From NCBI GenBank assembly GCA_964591245.1, contig CAZPZZ010000036.1, positions 1 to 31,820 on the forward strand: a stretch of 31,820 bases of DNA, given 5' to 3'. This stretch comes from CAZPZZ01 sp964591245 (GTDB taxonomy: Bacteria; Acidobacteriota; Vicinamibacteria; Vicinamibacterales; UBA8438). The notes under the pieces are model-generated. The model did not search any database, was not told the origin of the DNA, and saw only the letters and a program-made list of their open reading frames with translations. Both the position numbers and the translations under genes were made by a program. Shown piece after piece: positions 23,161 to 30,737 of the stretch (position 1 is the first letter of the stretch; each line of letters begins with the position of its first letter).

Positions 23161-23607
23161 TCAGGGTGTGTGGGTATTGTAGAGTGCGAGTTCGCCGTCC
23201 TCGCTGAATGAAATCACCGAAAATTCTCTGGCGTTGGGCCCTTCCATGCCGGGCGAACCGACGGGCATCCCGGGTACGGAAATGCCGGCAATGTCCGGGC
23301 GTTCCGTCAACATCCGCTTGATGTCCTCTGCTGGAACGTGGCCTTCGACCACATATCCGTCGACGACCGCGGTGTGGCACGAACCAGCACGAGGTGGAAC
23401 GCCATGTTCCATCTTGACGGAGTTGATGTTGCGCACGTCAGTTGTTTCCACCGTGAATCCAGCGTCTTTGAGATGTGAGACCCATCCCATGCAACACCCT
23501 CAAGTCGGCGATTTGTAGACCTGGACAACCTGGTCTTGGGCTCGCATTGTCGTAAGCGAACCGACGCCAACGAGTAAAGCGAAAAGCACGGTGAGCAACG
23601 TACGCAT
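23161..23607 (-). CDS. Exported DUF411 metal-binding protein, candidate selenoprotein (in-frame UGA at residue 36)
   Basis: 148 residues including one in-frame TGA (23502-23500). ATG 23607 has GAAGGAG 6 nt upstream and opens a signal peptide (RTLLTVLFALLVGVGSL, end MRAQ), so the product is periplasmic. Then come VQVYKSPT, TGA, GCCMGWVSHLKDAGFTVE. DUF411 proteins normally read SPTCGCC, so the TGA exactly replaces the first cysteine of the CxCC site; Cys38 and Cys39 remain. The rest of the family is intact: GSCHTAVVDGYVVEGHVPAED, GISVPGMPVGSPGME and a C-terminal beta strand. A SECIS-like hairpin follows the TGA directly. A simple gene call would begin at ATG 23490 and lose the export signal and the motif. 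DUF411 proteins are linked to copper binding and resistance. Alternatives are a nonsense mutation or a base error; the intact frame on both sides argues against decay. Confidence 0.78.
23469..23489 (-). promoter_or_regulatory. Candidate bacterial SECIS hairpin for UGA recoding
   Basis: Numbering bases after the UGA, UGGGAUG (nt 11-17) pairs with CAUCUCA (nt 25-31), seven pairs with one G-U. The 7-nt loop is GGUCUCA, whose first base is nt 18. In E. coli fdhF the SECIS loop also begins GGUC, at nt 19 after its UGA. This fits the general rule for bacterial SECIS elements: a G at the start of an apical loop about 16-37 nt downstream, inside the coding region. The bulged U of the fdhF stem is not obvious here. 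Confidence 0.65.
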
Positions 23608-24344
23608 GCATGACTCCTTCATGAGTTGGAAACGCGCCGTTCGCGTCGTTCCCGACAACGCCTAGATCCGTAGGCTACTCGTTGCCTGGCGGCTTGGCAA
23701 GCCGTCAGCGCTGGCTCCCCAGTGGATCTGGCGCACTGTGGCCGGGTTGAGAACGGTCGCGCGCGGTCCACCGCTTGGGTGTGGCCGCTGTGTCGCGATG
23801 AAACATAGTCGCGCGTTCTGGGAACCCGGCGCATGGGTGTGGTTCGAACGGTCGAAGGTGGCCGTAGTCGGTCGTGCGTGCGGCTGGTTCCTGTAGAACA
23901 GCGGTCGCGAACTGGCATGCTCAGAGCTGGACTCGGCTCATCAGAGCAGCCGGTAAGCGGGGAGGCCAATCTCTGCTATTGTCTTACACCCTGCGTACCA
24001 TGCACGTCATGAATCCCGAACCGTCGTTGGTCCCACCGGAGGACGTACCGTCGCCTCTTGCATGTACCCGGCCGGTGACTGCCATTGAACCGGAAATCCA
24101 ACATGCAGTTGTCGGGCATGATGTCTGTAGAACGACGGCCGTACCCTTGGCTAAGGAAGGGTGTTTCGTTCCCGACGCCGAGTGGGCTGTGACGACGCCA
24201 TGAGGACATGATCTGGTCCCGGTGCCTCGTCGATATGCCGATTCAGCGAGGTTTGTTTTTCCATGAATGGCGTGATGGGGGGCACGCGGTTCCGTGGCTG
24301 CTGCTGGGTTCTTCCTGCCTAGGCGACGTCAAGAAGTTTTCTCC
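23608..24344. other. 737-bp region without a convincing gene
   Basis: It lies between the divergent DUF411 and glycosyltransferase genes. Short open frames exist on both strands (for example 23874-24203 +), but they resemble no protein family and have no good ribosome-binding site. The region must hold the promoter of the DUF411 gene. The only candidate is a weak TTGCCA on the minus strand near 23706, followed after 17 nt by TAGCCT. I saw no RNA gene or array. Confidence 0.4.
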
Positions 24345-25853
24345 ATGGCGCGGATTGAACACGGCTGGAACATGAATTTACGGACACACATGACGCGGGC
24401 GTCTGAAGAGACGAGTCTGAAGGCTTTGGAGAAGAGACGAACAACGCTTGGACCGAACAGCTCAGAATCATTGAGGGTGCTGTTTATCTCCAGGGATTTT
24501 CCTCCGGTATCGCATAGCGGCACGTTGCGGAGCGAAGCTTTTACGACATGGCTTCCAGACCACGGGATTGCCCCGATTATCTTTACCGCGGATCCGGCCA
24601 CCGCATCGGTCGTCGCTGGATTGGAATATGTGATTCTGGATTGCTGGCGCGATGATGACCGATGGCCAGCTGTCACTCGGGTCGAATGGGGGCGGTCTCA
24701 GAACACGAACCCAGGGTGGCGACGTTTCTGGCAACGAATTCCGATCGCGAACCATTGGCGTTCCCGCCGTGACCGGGAAGATGTTGTCTCGCGTCTGATG
24801 GTCAAGGCTGAGCAAACGATACGAGTTCATCAACCGCAAGCGATTTACGCGTCGGCGCATCCGACGGAGACACTATTTCTGGCTACGGAATTGGGAGAAC
24901 GATACAGACTTCCCGTGATCGCCGACCTTCGGGATCCGTGGTCGTATCAGCCCAACCTGGCCTATCGCTCGATCGTCGATTTCTGGTTAGAACGACGTCT
25001 GGAGCGGTCTGTCTTGCGCAAGTGCGATCGGGTGATCGTGAATGCGAGAGGGACAGAGACTCTTGAAACGGAGTATGTGGGTCTCTCGCGCGAGCAGTTC
25101 CGGCTCATTCGCAACGGGTATGATGATTTAGATTTTGATGGTGTCGCAAACCTGCACGAACCGCTGGATGCTCACCGGTTCGTGCTTGTCCATGTGGGCC
25201 AACTCGCGAAGCAAGGTGCTGCGGGTGTGCAGCGTTGGCACAGGTTCAAGAAACGAATAGGACTGGACTACTACCCGCTACGAGTCGAGGCCATGACGCG
25301 GTCTCCGCATTTTGTGTTGGCTGCCGTGGAGCGCCTCTTGGAGCAGAAGCCACTGCTGCGCGACGACATTCGGATCTGGTTCGTCGGCATGAGCCATCCA
25401 GAGGAATGCGAGGATATTCGTCGCTTTCGTTTTCCAGAGTGCCTGCGCATTATCCCGCGAGTGGACTCAAAGACCGCAGCCGACATCATGTGCCGGGCAG
25501 ATCTTTTGCTCTTGTTGCAGTACGAATATTCGTTGAGAGGGCGCGGTCTCTGTCCAGCGATCCCCGCGAAGCTCTACTCCTATCTGCGTTCGGGGCGTCG
25601 CATTCTCGCCTGTGTGCAACCGTCGGAAATTGTGGAGTTTCTGGAAAAGCACGAGGCCGGTCAGGTCGTTGCTCCTCGAGATGTGGACGCCATAGCGTCG
25701 GGGATTTTTCGGGAGTACGAAGACGCCAAATCCAGGACGGCTCATAGGCGTACGGCGCTCCGAGACCTACCTCGACTTACACGACGTTACCAGGCGGGTG
25801 AACTGGCGACGACGATCCGTGAAGTTGTCAGCGCCAGGTCTCGGGGCGCGTGA
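24345..25853 (+). CDS. Glycosyltransferase, GT4-like (GT-B fold)
   Basis: About 502 residues from ATG 24345; the start is uncertain (GTG 24294, ATG 24372 or ATG 24390 are possible and none has a good ribosome-binding site). The GT-B N-domain begins with RVLFISRDFPPVSHSGTLRS, the glycine-rich acceptor-side motif of GT4 enzymes. It contains IYASAHPTE and VIADLRDPWS, and the linker has CDRVIVNARGTET followed by IRNGYDD. The C-domain shows VHVGQLA, IWFVGMSHPEE, RADLLLLLQYE and IPAKLYSYLRSGRRILACV, where the donor-binding E/P-x-K-Y-x-SG pattern is recognisable. It should transfer a sugar from an activated donor to a polysaccharide or lipid in the cytoplasm. It stands alone, with no other polysaccharide genes nearby. 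Confidence 0.85.
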   Translation: MARIEHGWNMNLRTHMTRASEETSLKALEKRRTTLGPNSSESLRVLFISRDFPPVSHSGTLRSEAFTTWLPDHGIAPIIFTADPATASVVAGLEYVILDCWRDDDRWPAVTRVEWGRSQNTNPGWRRFWQRIPIANHWRSRRDREDVVSRLMVKAEQTIRVHQPQAIYASAHPTETLFLATELGERYRLPVIADLRDPWSYQPNLAYRSIVDFWLERRLERSVLRKCDRVIVNARGTETLETEYVGLSREQFRLIRNGYDDLDFDGVANLHEPLDAHRFVLVHVGQLAKQGAAGVQRWHRFKKRIGLDYYPLRVEAMTRSPHFVLAAVERLLEQKPLLRDDIRIWFVGMSHPEECEDIRRFRFPECLRIIPRVDSKTAADIMCRADLLLLLQYEYSLRGRGLCPAIPAKLYSYLRSGRRILACVQPSEIVEFLEKHEAGQVVAPRDVDAIASGIFREYEDAKSRTAHRRTALRDLPRLTRRYQAGELATTIREVVSARSRGA

Positions 25854-26151
25854 TGGTTGGTGCGCTGCGAAGAACCGAATACGCGAACCTGAGCTGTCTT
25901 GACGCAGCTGGAATACACATGTTAAGGGAACGAGAGGGGAGGGGCTCTGTCCTGTGACAGCGGAGTCTTTCACTGGTCAGAGCCCGCCGCTCCCGACGTC
26001 TGATCAGGTGTTGAAGTACACGCTATCGGTTCGATCCGTCCTGCATCGGCTTAACGGTGTTCCGGATTGCCATGCCGAGATTCGATCAGTGCCTGACGGC
26101 GCGGTTCTTCACCCACGGTGTCCGTCGGCAGCTCTTCCCGCATCGTGAATC
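25854..26151. other. 298-bp gap between converging genes, nothing recognised
   Basis: This is the interval between the glycosyltransferase (+) and the DUF4242 gene (-). A 64-codon open frame at 25954 has no recognisable content. No strong hairpin with a T-run was seen. Confidence 0.4.
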
Positions 26152-26436
26152 TCAGGCTTCCGCGGTTACTGGATCGATCATCTTGGACACGGCGGTAACG
26201 ATGGTGGCGGGAAAACCGCTTCGCTCTGCGTGTTCCATGACCAGTGCCTCGCTTTCAGCGATATAGACGCAGAACGTCTTGTCCTGCACCACGTAGGAAT
26301 GCTCCCACTGAATATGCTTGTGTTCTGCTTTCATGGAGGCGAGGACGGAATTGGACTTCTGTGCTGCCTCACGCAATGCGGTGCGGTCGGCGCTGCCAAT
26401 GGAGGGAATCGCTCTTTCGATGATGTATCGGGGCAT
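26152..26436 (-). CDS. DUF4242 (nickel-binding-like) small protein
   Basis: 94 residues from ATG 26436; the open frame runs on to 26655 but that extension is not protein-like. The protein begins MPRYIIERAIPSIG and continues with IQWEHSYVVQDKTFCVYIAE and ALVMEHAERSGFPATIV. This is the classic DUF4242 pattern, a ferredoxin-like fold with one member (SCO4226) shown to bind nickel. The conserved His and Cys residues (HIQWEHSY, FCVY) are present. Transcribed on the same strand as the acyltransferase, about 215 bp away. Function here unknown. Confidence 0.85.
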   Translation of the reverse strand: MPRYIIERAIPSIGSADRTALREAAQKSNSVLASMKAEHKHIQWEHSYVVQDKTFCVYIAESEALVMEHAERSGFPATIVTAVSKMIDPVTAEA

Positions 26437-26651
26437 GTCTACTCTCGTGACGAATTGAAGTAATGCATCTGAACGCGTACGACAAAGCCTTCGTTTCCGT
26501 GATGCGTAAGGATCAGCAATCGCACTATTAGACCACCCTGTCGTATGAAGGTCCATTTCTTGTGGCAGGTTGTGGGAGAGGGCCTGGCTGTGTCGGCGGT
26601 GCAGATCGTTGAGTCTGCGCGGGTACGTCGCCAATCTCTTGGGCACCCGCG

Positions 26652-27401
26652 TCAATGGTGAACCTGGGGCTCGCTGGAGCCGGGAGAATCGAGTGCTCGT
26701 TGGATCGCTGCTTTGGTTCGGCCGATCAAGGCCGGTAGGTTTGCTTCGTCGTAATCCTGCGTCTCAATCGGAGGCGAGAGGATCACGTCAACACGTCCCG
26801 GCTTTGGCGCCAGTGTTGTTCGCGGGAGGAGTGTGAATGTACCCCGGATTGCGACCGGGACGATTGGTACGCCAGCCTTGAGCGCGATCTTGAAGGCGCC
26901 CGGCTTGAACTCCTGCAACTGGCCGTCTCTGGTTCGCGTGCCTTCTGGAAAGACAGCGAGTGACCTTCCTGCTCGTACGCCGTCAATCACGCGACGTATG
27001 CTGCGGACCGTTCGGCGGGCGTTCCGGCGGTCGATCGGAAAGTGTCCGGCCGTCCACAGGTGCCAGCCCATGAACGGGATGTAAAAAAGCTCGCGTTTGG
27101 CCATGATGCGAAATGGATGCGGCAAATAGGCGAACAGTGCGGGAGTATCGATGAGGCTGGAGTGGTTTGCCATGTATACGTAGGCGTGATCTGCTTGCAC
27201 GTGCTCGGTTCCGTGGATTGTGATGCGAGCAAAGATGGACCAGGCAATGAGGCGGCACCACCACCTGGCACACCAAAACTGGAGGTTTCCGGTGCGGTCG
27301 ATGGGAGAAAGCAGTAATGACAGACTACCCATGACCAGCGTATGGGTATACCAGAGCAGATTGGCGAAAGGAGCCCAAAGATAAACGAGAAGCCTTTTCA
27401 C
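26652..27401 (-). CDS. 1-acyl-glycerol-3-phosphate acyltransferase (PlsC family)
   Basis: 249 residues from GTG 27401; no strong Shine-Dalgarno is visible, but no better start exists. An N-terminal membrane helix (about 7-32) anchors it in the inner membrane. The catalytic HX4D motif is NHSSLID (His80, Asp85). The substrate-binding FPEGTRTRDG is at 151-160, and GVPIVPVAIRGT follows. It probably transfers an acyl chain to lysophosphatidic acid in phospholipid synthesis. It lies between the LON-domain gene and the DUF4242 gene on the same strand. Confidence 0.92.
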   Translation of the reverse strand: MKRLLVYLWAPFANLLWYTHTLVMGSLSLLLSPIDRTGNLQFWCARWWCRLIAWSIFARITIHGTEHVQADHAYVYMANHSSLIDTPALFAYLPHPFRIMAKRELFYIPFMGWHLWTAGHFPIDRRNARRTVRSIRRVIDGVRAGRSLAVFPEGTRTRDGQLQEFKPGAFKIALKAGVPIVPVAIRGTFTLLPRTTLAPKPGRVDVILSPPIETQDYDEANLPALIGRTKAAIQRALDSPGSSEPQVHH

Positions 27402-27578
27402 GATGGCTTGGGAGCGTCGCTGGTCGGATGAGATGTCGCCAGCCGTTGAGAGTTAAGCACCATGCCGCCTGGAACCGTACGGCACCGGTGTGTGAAACGG
27501 CTCATGGTCAAATTCTTGCACTTCTGGTCTGAAATTCGGTGAACAGGCTTTGGCTGTTCTGATGATCCCGGTCGGCAC

Positions 27579-27597
27579 GATGCTGTTATGGAGCATC
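27579..27597. terminator. 6-bp hairpin after the LON-domain gene
   Basis: GATGCT (27579-27584) pairs with AGCATC (27592-27597) over a 7-nt loop, 26 nt after the LON-domain gene's stop on the minus strand. No T-run follows on that strand, so the call is weak. Confidence 0.3.
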
Positions 27598-27623
27598 TTT
27601 CAGCGTGGCCTGAATAGTGTCGA

Positions 27624-28325
27624 TCAGCGCAGCAGGGAGGCGCGAATGTAGAGAATGTCTAGAAGCGCGCGTCCTCGGGCGAGCGCGTGCGGTTGTTCCA
27701 ACAAGCCCAAACGATCACGCGGCTCAATGTCGATGAGCTGTGAGATGCCGTTGACAAGGTCTTCGGCATTCAGTCCAGCAGGTACCTGTAGTCCAGGAAG
27801 CCCCACCGGGACTAGTGCCGTCAACTCGTCACGTAAGTCTTCCAGGGCGTCGCGGTCGTTTGCCGAGAGTTCATCTGGAATGAGCTCAATAGTGGCCATC
27901 CGATACGGTCGGCTGTGGTCTTCGGCGGTGATACGAAACTTTGAGAGGCCTCCTAGTACGATGTTGTATCTCCCGTCGGGAAGCTTTTCGGCTTCGGTGA
28001 TGATCCCGACGCACCCGATGGGAAATACTGGAGGTGTGTCTTCGTAGTCGGCTTCGTATCCCGGTTCGAGCAGCACCATGCCAATAAGACGGTCGCCTTC
28101 GAGTGCGTCGTCCACCATGTCGCGGTATCGCTGCTCAAAAATGTGCAGTGGTCTGGTGGCTCTGGGGAAGAGCATGACATCTTCCAAGGGAAAGATCGGG
28201 ATGGTTTCAGGCAGGACGACAGGGGCGTAGCCGCGCGTTGTCTCGCCCTGTGCGCCCACGTTCGCAGGTGTGCCCAGCAGAAAGAAATGAGCACACAACA
28301 ATGCGAGAGAGAGCAGCCGGACCAT
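27624..28325 (-). CDS. Exported LON substrate-binding-domain protein
   Basis: 233 residues from ATG 28325. A signal peptide (LLSLALLCAHFFLLG, end NVGAQ) precedes the LON N-terminal (PUA-like) domain: IPIFPLEDVMLFPRATRPLHIFEQRYRDMV, broken as PIFPLEDV..FEQRYRDM, then LIGMVLL, GCVGIITEAEKLPDGRYNIVLGGLSKFRI and a helical C-terminal half. There is no AAA+ or protease domain, so it is a stand-alone LON-N protein. Most such proteins are cytoplasmic; the clear signal peptide predicts a periplasmic location. Role unknown. Divergent from the dehydratase operon at 28486. Confidence 0.88.
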   Translation of the reverse strand: MVRLLSLALLCAHFFLLGTPANVGAQGETTRGYAPVVLPETIPIFPLEDVMLFPRATRPLHIFEQRYRDMVDDALEGDRLIGMVLLEPGYEADYEDTPPVFPIGCVGIITEAEKLPDGRYNIVLGGLSKFRITAEDHSRPYRMATIELIPDELSANDRDALEDLRDELTALVPVGLPGLQVPAGLNAEDLVNGISQLIDIEPRDRLGLLEQPHALARGRALLDILYIRASLLR

Positions 28326-28485
28326 GAAGGGAGGCTATCACGACGTTCCTGCTGGGGCGAAGAGGTATCGAGGCGTTTTTGGTAGGAGTTCGTAGTGCTG
28401 CTGTCCACGTCGGGGATAGAATGGCGCCCCGGAATCTTATGGGCAGGCGTGATGATCGCGAGAAAGCAAGAGGGATTGTAACGAT

Positions 28486-28941
28486 ATGGGTGATCTGTTG
28501 ACCCCGGAGATTCGGAGCTGGATCGGGCGTGCGGATCCACCACTGCGACTCGAGGTGACGAGGCAGGATATCGTGAAATACTCGATCGCTACCGAACAAC
28601 GGCTGGATAAGTATCGCCAGGGCGATGAAGCGCCCCCGATGTTCCTATACAACGCACACCAGCCACTCAAGCCTTTGACGGAACTGCGGCCAGATGGGAT
28701 CACGGTCGATCCTCTGCTGCCCGAGCTTCCGCTCACGCGCATCATGGCCGGCGGGGTCAGAAACAGGTACTACCGGCCGATCAAGGCGGGCGATACCTTG
28801 GTTCTGACGCGTACGCTCACCGACATCTACGAGAAGCAGGGATCCACTGGTCCGCTCATCTTCGTCGAATATGGCATACGGGTTGAAACCCAGGCTGGTG
28901 AGTTGGTCATGGAAGAGCTGCGACGGCGCATTTTTCGCTAG
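28486..28941 (+). CDS. MaoC-like acyl dehydratase, N-terminal (FAS1-type) half
   Basis: 151 residues, ATG 28486, with GAGGG about 9-10 nt upstream. The hot-dog pattern is visible: DIVKYSIATEQ, APPMFLYNA, RIMAGGVRNRYYRPIKAGDTL and VLTRTLTDIYEKQGSTGPLIFVEYGIRV. This matches the N-terminal MaoC-like dehydratase domain that normally pairs with a catalytic half. The next gene, 8 bp downstream, supplies that half, so a heteromeric acyl-CoA hydratase/dehydratase is expected. The substrate is not known; such pairs occur in aromatic, sterol and branched-chain acyl-CoA pathways. Confidence 0.87.
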   Translation: MGDLLTPEIRSWIGRADPPLRLEVTRQDIVKYSIATEQRLDKYRQGDEAPPMFLYNAHQPLKPLTELRPDGITVDPLLPELPLTRIMAGGVRNRYYRPIKAGDTLVLTRTLTDIYEKQGSTGPLIFVEYGIRVETQAGELVMEELRRRIFR

Positions 28942-28949
28942 GAATCCTG

Positions 28950-29363
28950 ATGCCAGATTTACAGAACGTGCAAGTCGGAGAGTCTTTGTCCGAGCGAACA
29001 TTTGAGCCATCGAGTGTGTCGCTCTTTCTCTACAACGCTGCGATCTGGAACCCCCACAGGATCCATTTCGATGAGATTTACACGACCCAGGTGGAGAAGC
29101 ATCCCGCTATTGTCGTGGATGGACCGCTGCAAGGAGATTGGCTGTCGCAGATGGCGACCGAATGGATTGGCGATGACGGCGAGTTGGTCGAACTGGAATA
29201 CTCGAATCGCCGGGCGGCCTATTTGGGTCAGCGGCTTCGAGCCAGCGGCGAGATTTCCGCGGTGGATCGAGACGCCGGGCTTGTCACGTTGACCCTACAG
29301 ATCACCAGTGAGGGAGGGGATGTACTCTCGCCTGGAACGGCAGTCGTACGGTTCACGTCCTGA
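28950..29363 (+). CDS. MaoC-like acyl dehydratase, catalytic half
   Basis: 137 residues, ATG 28950. It contains a hydratase-2-type motif (LFLYNAAIWNPHRIHFDEIY) with the N-P-x-x-I-H arrangement of the catalytic Asn/Asp-His dyad. IVVDGPLQGDWLSQMATEW and a C-terminal YLGQRLRASGEIS follow, all typical of the short two-gene MaoC dehydratases. It should hydrate an enoyl-CoA or dehydrate a hydroxyacyl-CoA together with the upstream partner. The two genes are 8 bp apart, so surely one transcript; the exported cyclase begins 54 bp later. Confidence 0.88.
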   Translation: MPDLQNVQVGESLSERTFEPSSVSLFLYNAAIWNPHRIHFDEIYTTQVEKHPAIVVDGPLQGDWLSQMATEWIGDDGELVELEYSNRRAAYLGQRLRASGEISAVDRDAGLVTLTLQITSEGGDVLSPGTAVVRFTS

Positions 29364-29417
29364 GCCACAGCACTCTGTGTGAATACGTCTTTAGGTTTTG
29401 GGTTTGGAGGAGAAAGT

Positions 29418-30425
29418 ATGAAAGCCCTACGTTGGTTGAGCGTGCGCTGTCTCGCGACCTCGTTACTGAGTGCCGCTGTTGCTCTGGGGGGAGGTGTCAC
29501 AGCTGCGGCTCAGAGTGCGGAGCCCATTAGTCGAATAGAGTTCAATCAGTGGATGGGCGAGATCTCGAACTGGGGACGGTGGGGTGAGGACGACGAGCGT
29601 GGCACGCTGAATTTGTTGACCGATGAGAAGCGCCGGGCGGCTGCTCAGCTTGTCGAGGACGGTGTGTCCGTGTCCATGGCGCTCGAGTTGAACACGCAAC
29701 GCGACGCGGTGAATGCGAATCCTTTCGAGCACACACTGAGTACGTCGACCTTCACGGGGCATGCCGTGGCCGGGGATGTCTACCGAGTGCAGTATCACGG
29801 CTTCGCCCATTCGCATGTTGATGGTCTGCCGCATTTCGCTCACAACGGGCAGCTCTACAATGGTTTTCCGGTGAGTGGACTGCAAGAAACGGGCGCGGAC
29901 AAGCTGGGTATCCACAACGCTGGAAACGGGATCGTGGCCCGCGGCGTGCTCGTCGACATGGCCCGGCACAAGGGGGTCGAGTACCTCGAACCCGGAACAG
30001 CGATCACGGTGACGGACCTTGAGGAGTGGGAGCAAGCTACCGGTATTCGCGTGGGCAGCGGAGATGTGCTGCTCATCAGGACTGGGCGCTGGGAGGCGGT
30101 CCGACAGATCGGTCAATGGAATTTTGTGCAGCGTGCGGCTGGTGCTCACGCGTCAGTGGCGCGCTGGCTCAAGGAGCGAGACGTGGCCGTGATAGGGAGC
30201 GACGGTGTTAGCGACGTGATGCCGTCGGGCCTGGAGGGGATGGCCAATCCGTTGCACGAGTTGGTCATCGTGGGGCTCGGAATGCCAATTCTCGACAATC
30301 TTGATCTGGATGCGGTCGCACGTGAAGCGACCATGCGAGATCGCTGGGAGTTCATGTTTGTCGGTGCACCGCTCCGCGTGCGTGGCGGTACCGGTTCTCC
30401 GCTCAATCCGCTCGCCATTTTTTGA
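29418..30425 (+). CDS. Exported cyclase-family metal hydrolase (kynurenine-formamidase-like)
   Basis: 335 residues from ATG 29418, with GGAGGAG 6 nt upstream; the open frame extends earlier but this start opens a signal peptide (end TAAAQS). The metal-binding motif HSHVDGLPH (His131, His133, Asp135, His139) has the HxxxDxxxH pattern of the cyclase family. The N-terminal NWGRWGEDDERGTLNLL and the later VLIRTGRWEA, VIGSDGVSDVMP and NPLHELVIVGLGMPILDNLD blocks are all standard. It is predicted to be a Mn/Zn-dependent hydrolase of amide or lactone bonds, exported to the periplasm. Probably in one operon with the dehydratase halves. Confidence 0.9.
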   Translation: MKALRWLSVRCLATSLLSAAVALGGGVTAAAQSAEPISRIEFNQWMGEISNWGRWGEDDERGTLNLLTDEKRRAAAQLVEDGVSVSMALELNTQRDAVNANPFEHTLSTSTFTGHAVAGDVYRVQYHGFAHSHVDGLPHFAHNGQLYNGFPVSGLQETGADKLGIHNAGNGIVARGVLVDMARHKGVEYLEPGTAITVTDLEEWEQATGIRVGSGDVLLIRTGRWEAVRQIGQWNFVQRAAGAHASVARWLKERDVAVIGSDGVSDVMPSGLEGMANPLHELVIVGLGMPILDNLDLDAVAREATMRDRWEFMFVGAPLRVRGGTGSPLNPLAIF

Positions 30426-30737
30426 ACTGCACGGGTAGGGTGTCGCTGTTGTCGGTGGGAGAGGTAAGCCAGGGCGTCGCAAAGGTCGCGGTACCTGACG
30501 ATGACACTGCGTCCGGCGAACGGGGGAACAATGGCCCAGGGGGGCTTTGGTCTCGTTTGGGTTGTTTTGGAACGTCTGTTGGACCGATATGACATGCTAT
30601 CCTTGGCGGAAATGCCCTATGGAGTCTTGCCTGTCGCGGGTTCTCGCTGCCGGCCCCATCAGTAGAATCTTTCCGGCGGCGGCTCCGGCCTGTGTGTGTC
30701 TTGTGCAGGAATAGCTTTGCCTGCTAAGGAGAATGAA
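30426..30737. other. 312-bp intergenic region
   Basis: No protein-like open frame is seen. It separates the cyclase gene from the second secreted 'YACHEGN' protein and must contain the latter's promoter if that gene is not read through from upstream. AAGGAG at 30726-30731 is the ribosome-binding site for ATG 30738. Confidence 0.4.

Noticed and set aside
23015..23380. 121-codon minus-strand frame overlapping the DUF411 gene
   Set aside because: Arg/His-rich shadow of the DUF411 coding sequence in another frame.
23874..24203. 109-codon plus-strand open frame upstream of the glycosyltransferase
   Set aside because: No resemblance to any family and no ribosome-binding site; similar open frames occur on the other strand as expected in GC-rich DNA.
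26437..26655. N-terminal extension of the DUF4242 protein
   Set aside because: The family begins at MPRYII; the extension is Arg/His-rich and not protein-like.
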